DNA of 16,905 nucleotides from JAJFTV01 sp964426355 (GTDB lineage: Bacteria; Chloroflexota; Anaerolineae; Anaerolineales; Anaerolineaceae): NCBI GenBank assembly GCA_964426355.1, contig CAYRRA010000097.1, positions 1-16,905 on the forward strand. The letters run 5' to 3'. Numbering within the stretch: position 1 is the stretch's first letter; each line of letters begins with the position of its first letter. The position numbers and the translations under genes were made by a program. Under the pieces are notes generated by a model. It saw only the letters and a list, made by a program, of their open reading frames with translations. It was not told the DNA's origin and searched no databases. Shown one piece after another: positions 1-6,031 of this stretch.

Positions 1-1176
1 AACCCCAAGCTGGTTGCATTATGGGCAAATGAGAGCGGTCGTGTGATGGATCGTCTCCTGGACATGGCGGACGTAGAAGGCTTAGGCTACGTGCTCGATA
101 CAGATACCAAAGAACACTGGCCCTACAAAGAATTCTCTACTTCTGTGCAATTCACCCCGGCGAGACAGGGCAGCCTGATCCCAATGTTAGAGAAAAATGT
201 AAAAGCCCTGGGTGTTGAGATCCTCTATGAAACTCCGGCAGTTCAACTGGTTCGCACCGACGGCAAGGTAACCGCAGTGATCGGAAAGAACGCCGAAGGA
301 TACATCCAGATCGACGCAGCCAAAGCTGTAATTATCTGCACCGGCGGCTACGGCAGCAACAAGGAAATGCTTGAAAAATATGCCCCACGCGCCCTTAAGG
401 TCGTCAACAACCAATATGCAGAACAAAGCAACACAGGTGATGGCATCATCATGGCAATGTGGGTCGGCGCTGCCCGGCAGGATACCGGCTGTCCGATGTT
501 GTGGGATGGTCATATCCCCGGTGTGGGCGGCATGCACATGACACTTGCCCGCCAACCCTGGTTATACGTCAATATCCTCGGTGAACGCTATGCAAACGAA
601 GATGCACCTTTCGGTTACACTGCCAACCAGGATATCATGCAGCCCACCAGCATGAAATGGGCTGTCTGGGATGGCAAATGGGAAGAAGATGCGATGAAAC
701 TGCGCGGAACCGTCTGCGAAGCCATGCGACCCCCATTCTGGACAGAGGGAAGCTATGCAGGGTACAAAGAAAAGGGTGTCATCGTTGAAGCGGATACGCT
801 TGAAGAGCTGGCTGAAATCATGGATGTACCCAAAGAAACCTTCCTGGCTACAGTCCAGCGATATAACGAACTTGTTGAATTAGGGTCGGATGAAGATTTC
901 GGAAAAGACCCACAAAAACTAACCTCCATTGTCCAGGCTCCTTTTGGCGCTGCTAAAGTTGGCACCGGGATACTGGTAACAGTAGATGGCTTGCGGGTTA
1001 CGCCAAAGTTACAGGTGCTCGATACCGATGGCAAGCCCATTCCTGGTCTTTATGCAGCAGGTAATGCTTCCGGTGATTTCTTCGCCAACGATTATCCCAT
1101 CGATGTTCATGGGTTAAGCCACGGGCGCGCGCTGACCTTTGGCTGGATCGCAGGCGAAAGCGCTGCAGAAGCATAG
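1..1176 (+). CDS. FAD-dependent oxidoreductase (FAD_binding_2 / fumarate reductase flavoprotein-like), 5' partial
   Basis: The reading frame is open from base 1, so the start and the N-terminal dinucleotide-binding motif lie upstream of the window; 391 codons are visible. The visible part has the marks of the FAD_binding_2 family (flavocytochrome c, urocanate reductase, 3-ketosteroid dehydrogenase): AVIICTGGYGSN, a TGDGI block, YVNILGERYANE, YNELVELGSDEDFGK, and a C-terminal GLYAAGNASGDFF followed by HGLSHGRALTFGWIAGE, which would bind the FAD. Family members transfer hydride between FAD and an activated C=C bond of a small substrate. The HTMGG and HGANRLGGNA signatures of true fumarate reductases are absent, being replaced by KVGTGILVTVDG and the DYPIDVHGLSHGRA region, so fumarate is an unlikely substrate. 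The substrate cannot be named from sequence. The gene ends in TAG and is followed by a hairpin. Confidence 0.85.
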   Translation, partial: NPKLVALWANESGRVMDRLLDMADVEGLGYVLDTDTKEHWPYKEFSTSVQFTPARQGSLIPMLEKNVKALGVEILYETPAVQLVRTDGKVTAVIGKNAEGYIQIDAAKAVIICTGGYGSNKEMLEKYAPRALKVVNNQYAEQSNTGDGIIMAMWVGAARQDTGCPMLWDGHIPGVGGMHMTLARQPWLYVNILGERYANEDAPFGYTANQDIMQPTSMKWAVWDGKWEEDAMKLRGTVCEAMRPPFWTEGSYAGYKEKGVIVEADTLEELAEIMDVPKETFLATVQRYNELVELGSDEDFGKDPQKLTSIVQAPFGAAKVGTGILVTVDGLRVTPKLQVLDTDGKPIPGLYAAGNASGDFFANDYPIDVHGLSHGRALTFGWIAGESAAEA

Positions 1177-1239
1177 TCAACACCATCTATCCCCGCCCAC
1201 CCAAAATGCATCGCCGCTGGCGGGGTCTCCTTCTGTCAA

Positions 1240-1270
1240 GACACCTTCTTTAACGCTCAAAGAAGGTGTC
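1240..1270 (+). terminator. Perfect 12-bp hairpin after the FAD oxidoreductase gene
   Basis: GACACCTTCTTT at 1240-1251 and its exact complement AAAGAAGGTGTC at 1259-1270 enclose a 7-nt loop. The hairpin lies 64 bp after the stop codon, where a transcription terminator would be expected. Neither strand has a run of T after the stem, so it may be a 3'-end processing or stability hairpin instead of a classical intrinsic terminator. Confidence 0.55.
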
Positions 1271-1376
1271 TGATTTCATCAACAAGACGAATCATCCTTT
1301 TTTCACCCTCGCCATAAACTGTTCAGGGTTAAAATTAGATGAGATGATTCCATAAACGACAACAGGAGAATATCAA

Positions 1377-2591
1377 ATGATCATCCAATTTTGCACCGTA
1401 TCTGTCCTGATGGCAACCACAGGCTGGCTGCTTCCCGTTTTCATCGTGCTGGCGATACTGGCAGCTCTTTACATTGCAGCAATCAACATCGTTCCCGGCG
1501 TGGTTGAAAAGGGACAAAATAAAGTTATTCAACCACCGCCGTATCATGTACCAGAAGAAGTGGAAGCGCTGCACAACAAACTGCTAATCGCAGACCTGCA
1601 CGCAGACCCATTAATGTGGAGGCGTGACCTGTTGAAACGCAACAAGATTGGTCAGGTAGATATCCCCCGCATGTTGGATGGCAATTACGCTTTCCAGGTT
1701 TTCGGTGTGGTCACCAAAAGCCCGAAAGGGCAAAATTTTGAAAGTAACTCCGGCAAAGAAGCTGACAATATCACCTTGCTGGCTTTTTTATCGGGCTGGC
1801 CCCTGCACACATGGAGCAGCTTGATGCAGCGTGCGCTGTACCAGGCTAAAAAATTAGAACGGTTTGCCGAACGTTCCGGTGGAACGTTGATGCTGGTTCA
1901 CAATCAGACTGACCTGGCTAAATTCCTCGAGCGCCGTCAGAAAGGCGAGAAAGTCATTGGCGGGTTTGTCGATATGGAAGGCGTGCATGCCCTGGAAGGG
2001 AAGTTGGAAAACGTCGACCTGGCGTATCAGGCAGGCTTCCGCATGATTGGGCTCACGCACTTCTTCGATAATGAAGCAGGCGGCTCGGCACATGGTCTGG
2101 AAAAAGGTGGCTTGACTGAATTCGGTCGCGCTGTGGTTAAAAGAACCCAGGAACTGCACATGCTGCTCGATATGGCGCATTCGTCACCGCGTATCATCGA
2201 TGAAGTACTGGAGATGACAACAGCTCCGATTGTTGCCTCTCACACCGGTGTGCGCGGCACCTGCGACAATGTGCGCAATCTCTCCGATGAGCATGTGCGC
2301 GGCATCGCCCGAACCGGCGGCGTTATCGGCATTGCTATGTTCGACCAGGCTGTGGGTGAGAACAGCCTCAAAGCCACTGCCCGCGCCATGCGCTACACCG
2401 CCGACCTGGTCGGCATCGACCATGTGGCTCTGGGCGGCGACTGCGATGGCACGATCTCAGCACCGATCGATTACAGCGGCATCGCACTGCTTACACAAGA
2501 GCTGCTTGCCATTGGTTTTTCACCAGAAGAAATCGAAAAAATCATGGGATGGAACTTTATGCGCGTCCTCAAAGCCGTTTTGCCGGGATAG
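1377..2591 (+). CDS. Membrane-anchored dipeptidase, peptidase family M19 (renal dipeptidase-like)
   Basis: This 404-residue zinc hydrolase would cleave dipeptides; some M19 members also accept D-amino-acid or beta-lactam-type substrates. Visible marks are HAD at 75-77 (His and Asp zinc ligands), the bridging Glu in DMEGVHAL (E201), GLTHFFDN at 225-232, DMAHSS (H268), ASHTGVRG (H289), NVRNLSDEH with substrate-binding Arg300, and DHVALGGDCDG (D355). Together these make a complete binuclear M19 site. Residues 13-37 form one hydrophobic helix with no clear signal-peptidase site, so the enzyme is probably tethered to the membrane with its catalytic domain outside, where it could process imported or wall-derived peptides. 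The start is supported by AGGAG at 1364-1368, 8 nt before the ATG. Length and motifs look intact. Confidence 0.93.
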   Translation: MIIQFCTVSVLMATTGWLLPVFIVLAILAALYIAAINIVPGVVEKGQNKVIQPPPYHVPEEVEALHNKLLIADLHADPLMWRRDLLKRNKIGQVDIPRMLDGNYAFQVFGVVTKSPKGQNFESNSGKEADNITLLAFLSGWPLHTWSSLMQRALYQAKKLERFAERSGGTLMLVHNQTDLAKFLERRQKGEKVIGGFVDMEGVHALEGKLENVDLAYQAGFRMIGLTHFFDNEAGGSAHGLEKGGLTEFGRAVVKRTQELHMLLDMAHSSPRIIDEVLEMTTAPIVASHTGVRGTCDNVRNLSDEHVRGIARTGGVIGIAMFDQAVGENSLKATARAMRYTADLVGIDHVALGGDCDGTISAPIDYSGIALLTQELLAIGFSPEEIEKIMGWNFMRVLKAVLPG

Positions 2592-2634
2592 AGTTTGCAT
2601 AACGTCAGACGAACCCCGCAATACACTAAAGCCA

Positions 2635-2689
2635 GGGTAACCGGCTGTATCTTAGAAACAATGAACCATTTAGAAACTGCTGGTTACCC
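2635..2689 (+). terminator. Possible terminator hairpin after the dipeptidase gene
   Basis: GGGTAACCGGC at 2635-2645 pairs with GCTGGTTACCC at 2679-2689, giving 11 pairs with one G-T wobble. The 33-nt loop carries TTAGAAAC twice (2652-2659 and 2670-2677). A short AT-rich tail (TTATTTAAA) follows. The position between two genes suits termination, but the long loop makes this less certain than a compact hairpin. Confidence 0.4.
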
Positions 2690-2744
2690 GGGTTATTTAA
2701 ACTGCAAAACGAATTGATGAGTATAAGACCATGAAGGTGATGCG

Positions 2745-3587
2745 ATGCGCAAGGAATTGATGAAATACAACCTGCTCAGTGGTGTCTTGGCTGGGATGGG
2801 TTTTGCGCTTGGAAATTGGGGTATAGAAAGCATCGCACTCTTTAGCTCGCATGGCATGTACCCGCTGGCAAAATTGCTGCCCGGTTTGCTGATTTGCACC
2901 CTGGTTGGACTGCTGGCAGGGTGGCTTTCGGGGTTAATCGAATCGGTACTGGCGAATATCATCACCTGGGCAATCGCGGCGGCAGCATTAAACTACACTT
3001 CCTTACTGGTCTCATTCCCGGGAATGCAGTGGCTTGCGGGTAAATTGGACCCGCAGCTACAAACCATCCTGAATTACAACCTGGATTATGGCGTGATTAC
3101 CCGCAACACCATGATGCTGATCATCATGGTGGTATTTGGGTTGCTTGCCGGCTTGCTGATTCGCCTGTTAACCGGTTCGCTTATTGAAGATAGCAGGTCA
3201 ACCCGGGGGATACAGCGCTGGATCCCTGTACTGCTGTGGCTGATCGCTTTTTTTGGCATAGGCGTGGTCAGCGACTCGCTGAGCCAGAAAGCCATGCGCC
3301 AGGCAGTGGCAACAGCGGATAATACCATTCAATTCCTCCAACAAATTCAAGATGGTGATCAGTTCCCTGCCGAGATGAGTATTCAAAAGGGATGGGGGTG
3401 GGCGAACACCATCCACGACTACCTCTATCAACCCTATCGCATCATCTCGGCAAATTACGACCAGATGATGTACAGTATCCATGTTTTGATCCGTTTTGAA
3501 AAAGTCTATGCATATTGTCCGGTGACCAACAAGTTGATGGGGACATGCAGCATATTGAACGAAATAGGGCAACCGCTTAAAAATTAA
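2745..3587 (+). CDS. Unrecognised membrane protein with five predicted helices and a soluble tail
   Basis: I do not recognise this 280-residue protein. Hydrophobic segments lie at about 10-32, 43-63, 68-90, 121-143 and 158-177. The first three are rich in Gly and Leu (for example LVGLLAGWLSGL), and a similar GLLAGLLIRLL stretch occurs at 132-142, which hints at packed or repeated helix pairs. After the last helix, about 100 residues are polar and probably soluble; they contain two cysteines near the end (YAYCPVTNK and MGTCSILNE). No enzyme or transporter motif is visible. The ATG at 2745 follows AAGGTGA at 2734-2740, a reasonable ribosome binding site. The gene stands between hairpin 2635-2689 and a candidate promoter of the ABC-F gene, so it may be transcribed alone. 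The frame is intact and codon use matches its neighbours. Confidence 0.82.
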   Translation: MRKELMKYNLLSGVLAGMGFALGNWGIESIALFSSHGMYPLAKLLPGLLICTLVGLLAGWLSGLIESVLANIITWAIAAAALNYTSLLVSFPGMQWLAGKLDPQLQTILNYNLDYGVITRNTMMLIIMVVFGLLAGLLIRLLTGSLIEDSRSTRGIQRWIPVLLWLIAFFGIGVVSDSLSQKAMRQAVATADNTIQFLQQIQDGDQFPAEMSIQKGWGWANTIHDYLYQPYRIISANYDQMMYSIHVLIRFEKVYAYCPVTNKLMGTCSILNEIGQPLKN

Positions 3588-3651
3588 TATTTGCAAAAAA
3601 GAGATACGTTTGCCTTGTTGAACGAAATGTGACCCTGCCAATAGACTTATC

Positions 3652-3681
3652 TTGTGATAAACTCAATACCTTGTAGATAAT
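3652..3681 (+). promoter_or_regulatory. Candidate sigma-70-type promoter for the ABC-F gene
   Basis: TTGTGA at 3652-3657 could serve as a -35 box. TAGATA at 3674-3679 or GATAAT at 3676-3681 could be the -10 box, with a spacer of 16 or 18 bp. The ATG at 3699 follows closely, leaving a very short leader with only a weak ribosome binding site (GAAAG). This is suggested by pattern only. Confidence 0.35.
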
Positions 3682-3698
3682 CACGAAAGTTAATAGCA

Positions 3699-5342
3699 AT
3701 GATTACGATTCAAATCGAAAACATCACGATCGGGTTCGGGGCTGAACCGGTCTTTGAAAACCTTTCCTGGCAGATCCATGATGACCGTACGGTTGGCTTG
3801 GTGGGTCCGAATGGTTGTGGCAAAAGTACACTTCTCAAGATCATTGAAGGGAGACTGGTCTGCGACCGCGGCAGCGTTGTGCGCCGCAAGGGGCTGACCA
3901 TCGGGTACCTGGCGCAAGAACCACTGTTGGATGCACAGAAAAGCGTCTGGCAAGAGGCACACGCTGCCTCACAGAGGTTGAATCAGCTTGAATTGGACTT
4001 AAACCATATCGAGGCTGCACTGGCAGACCCGCAGGTTTACATGGATGAAAAACGGCTTACTCGCACGCTGGAAAAGCAAAGTGTACTTCTGGAGGAGTAC
4101 ACCCGGCTGGGAGGACCTGGCTACGATGGGCTGGTGCGCTCCACATTGATTGACCTGGGTTTCGATGAAAATGATTTTTGCCTCCCGATCTCGGTGCTCA
4201 GCGGCGGGCAGAAGAAACTGGTTGGGTTGGCACGCCTGTTGATTACCAAACCCGATTTGATTCTGCTGGATGAACCAGACAATCACCTCGACATGGAGGG
4301 CAAAGCCCGCCTGGAAAAGGTCATTCGCGCCTACAATGGTGCCGTGGTTCTGGTCTCACACGACCGCTTTCTGCTCGACCTGGTTGTGGACGAAATTGCC
4401 GAACTGGAGAACGGTTTATTAACGTTTTTCAACGGGAATTACTCCGAATACAGCTTTGAGAAGGAAGCTCAACGCCTGCGCCAGCAGCAGCTTTTCCAGG
4501 TGCAGCAGAAGGAAATTCACCGGCTCGAACAGGCAGCAAATCGCCTGCTCACCTGGGGAAAAGTATTTGATAACGAAAAATTCTCCAAACGCGGCATGAA
4601 TATTCTCAAGCGCCTGGAGAATATTGAGCGCATCGATAAACCCTATGAACGGCGCGCTATGCGCCTGGAGTTGAAAAGCGCCCGCAGTGGTGAAAAAGTG
4701 CTCGAAATTAACGACCTGAGTAAGGTCTTTACCCACGAAAAAGCTGTTCTGACCGGGTTGGATTTGCTGCTCTGGCGTGGGGAACGCGTCGGGTTGGTGG
4801 GACCCAATGGCGCCGGAAAGTCGCTTCTGTTCCGCATGATTCTGGGGCAGGAAACCCCCAGCACGGGTGAGATTAAAATCGGACCGAGCATCCGTGTGGG
4901 ATATTACGCCCAGCAGCATGAAACACTCGATCCGCAGCGGTCGCTGATCGAAAATGTGCGCAAAGCAGGTCGTTTCACCGAAGAAAGTGCTGTGGCGTTT
5001 TTACTGCGGTTTCTGTTTACCTATGAACAGGCGCGCGGACCAGTGAGCAATCTTTCAGGCGGAGAGCGCAGCCGTCTGCAACTGGCACTGCTCATGCTGG
5101 TACAGCCCAACCTGCTGCTGTTAGACGAACCCACCAACAACCTGGATATTGCCTCCATCGAAGTGCTGGAGGGTGCACTGGAGGATTTCGAGGGTTCGCT
5201 GCTGGTGATTTCGCACGACCGTTACTTCTTGGACCGCGTTGTGGAACGCGTGGTGGAGATTGAACAGGGTTCTAATCACGAATACCTGGGAAACTACAGC
5301 GATTACTGCCTTGCAAAAGGAAAAAGGAGACCCGTACAATGA
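3699..5342 (+). CDS. ABC-F family ATPase (ribosome-associated translation factor type)
   Basis: Two ABC ATPase domains lie in tandem with no membrane segment, which is the ABC-F layout; known members bind the ribosomal E site and modulate translation or antibiotic sensitivity. Domain 1 has Walker A GPNGCGKS (36-43), signature LSGGQ (167-171) and Walker B LILLDEPDNHLD with catalytic Glu192. Domain 2 has GPNGAGKS (368-375), LSGGE (452-456) and LLLLDEPTNNLD with Glu477. A charged, helical linker rich in Gln, Glu and Arg (about 250-330) matches the interdomain P-site-reaching segment. The long helical insert of domain 1 (about 80-150) resembles an arm region. At 547 residues the length is normal. 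Residue 194 is Asp where the family usually has Thr (DEPTNHLD). The exact subfamily (EttA, Uup, resistance type) cannot be told by eye. The TGA stop overlaps the ATG of the following peptidase E remnant (ATGA), so the two were translationally coupled. Confidence 0.94.
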   Translation: MITIQIENITIGFGAEPVFENLSWQIHDDRTVGLVGPNGCGKSTLLKIIEGRLVCDRGSVVRRKGLTIGYLAQEPLLDAQKSVWQEAHAASQRLNQLELDLNHIEAALADPQVYMDEKRLTRTLEKQSVLLEEYTRLGGPGYDGLVRSTLIDLGFDENDFCLPISVLSGGQKKLVGLARLLITKPDLILLDEPDNHLDMEGKARLEKVIRAYNGAVVLVSHDRFLLDLVVDEIAELENGLLTFFNGNYSEYSFEKEAQRLRQQQLFQVQQKEIHRLEQAANRLLTWGKVFDNEKFSKRGMNILKRLENIERIDKPYERRAMRLELKSARSGEKVLEINDLSKVFTHEKAVLTGLDLLLWRGERVGLVGPNGAGKSLLFRMILGQETPSTGEIKIGPSIRVGYYAQQHETLDPQRSLIENVRKAGRFTEESAVAFLLRFLFTYEQARGPVSNLSGGERSRLQLALLMLVQPNLLLLDEPTNNLDIASIEVLEGALEDFEGSLLVISHDRYFLDRVVERVVEIEQGSNHEYLGNYSDYCLAKGKRRPVQ

Positions 5343-5780
5343 AACAAATCATTGCCATGGGCGGCGGCAATACCCGTTGTATGCTCGCTCTCTGGCAGGA
5401 ATGGCGCCTGGATCACTATTTACGCACAGCATGGGAAGCCGGGGTAGTGCTGGCAGGCATCAGCGCCGGCGCAATTTGCTGATTCGAGCAAGGCGTCACC
5501 GATTCGGTGCCAGGCAAGCTGACAGCCATGAACTGCCTGGGGTAGCTGCTGTCCGCATTATGATGGCGAAGAAAAACGGCGCCCCTCCCTGCAACAACTG
5601 ATTAAGGAAGGCAACATACAACCAGGTTACGCTCTGGATGATGGCGCAGCGCTGCATTATATTGATACCAATCTCGCCGGGGTGGTCAGTTCGCGCTCGC
5701 AAGCGAATGCCTACTGGGTGGAGAAAACTGGCGGGGGTGTCCGGGAAACATTGCTTCCCACGCGCTACCTGAGAGCATAA
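5339..5780 (+). pseudogene. Decayed peptidase E (dipeptidase E, peptidase family S51)
   Basis: Read across frames, the remnant gives MKQIIAMGGGNTR..., EAGVVLAGISAGAIC, FEQGVTDSVPGKLTA, then GSCCPHYDGEEKRRPSL, GYALDDGAALHY, GVVSSRSQANAYW and LLPTRYLRA. These are the consecutive blocks of S51 peptidases, which cleave aspartyl dipeptides; the nucleophile block GISAGA survives. Three lesions are visible. First, MGGG at the N-terminus runs straight into GGGNTR, skipping about 75 residues found in intact relatives. Second, a TGA at 5480-5482 stands where the family has Trp (CWFEQG). Third, at about 5540-5543 the frame shifts, consistent with loss of about 11 nt between CLG and GS. The last part is in frame from 5541 to the TAA at 5778-5780. 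A good ribosome binding site (AAGGAGA, 5324-5330) remains, but only a 47-residue peptide would be made. Decay looks recent because the remaining codons are still well conserved. Confidence 0.9.
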
Positions 5781-5801
5781 TCAAGCAAGATGAAACAGTT
5801 T

Positions 5802-5831
5802 TTGCGAAAATTCTTATACAAATCTTAGATA
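5802..5831 (+). promoter_or_regulatory. Candidate promoter upstream of clpC
   Basis: TTGCGA at 5802-5807 and TAGATA at 5826-5831 are separated by 18 bp and resemble vegetative -35 and -10 boxes. The leader to the clpC start would be about 190 nt. No CIRCE element and no CtsR-type heptad repeat can be seen in the 248-bp gap, so classical HrcA or CtsR heat-shock control is not supported here. Confidence 0.35.
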
Positions 5832-5871
5832 AAATCAAAGAACCCATCTCGCATACATGCCTAATCTTTGG

Positions 5872-5900
5872 TAGAATCAAATCAGGAAAACTATTTGATT
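5872..5900 (+). promoter_or_regulatory. Inverted repeat overlapping a possible second -10 box before clpC
   Basis: AATCAAAT at 5875-5882 and ATTTGATT at 5893-5900 form a perfect 8-bp inverted repeat with a 10-bp spacer. The left arm overlaps TAGAAT (5872-5877), which looks like a -10 box, although no good -35 box precedes it. An operator in this position would block transcription of clpC; the repeat could equally be a chance AT-rich palindrome. Confidence 0.25.
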
Positions 5901-6013
5901 TGATGAGGAAAAGCAGAAACACATCCGGTTTTAAAGGTAAGGCTTTTTTCTCTTGTCGTTTACCCATTCAACATCAAAGCGAACATGATAGACTTGGGTT
6001 GGTTTTTGAAACT

Positions 6014-6031
6014 AAGGAGGTAGTTTAATTG
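6014..6031 (+). promoter_or_regulatory. Strong Shine-Dalgarno site that sets the TTG start of clpC
   Basis: AAGGAGGT at 6014-6021 is a near-perfect ribosome binding site, 7 nt before TTG at 6029. The in-frame ATG at 6038 would be 16 nt away, which is too far. The TTG start is therefore preferred, giving a protein that begins MAGMERFTQ. Confidence 0.75.

Noticed and set aside
5480..5482. TGA at a Trp position of peptidase E, as a possible recoded codon
   Set aside because: The ABC-F gene just upstream ends in TGA and Trp is coded by TGG throughout; two other lesions in the same gene make plain decay the better reading.
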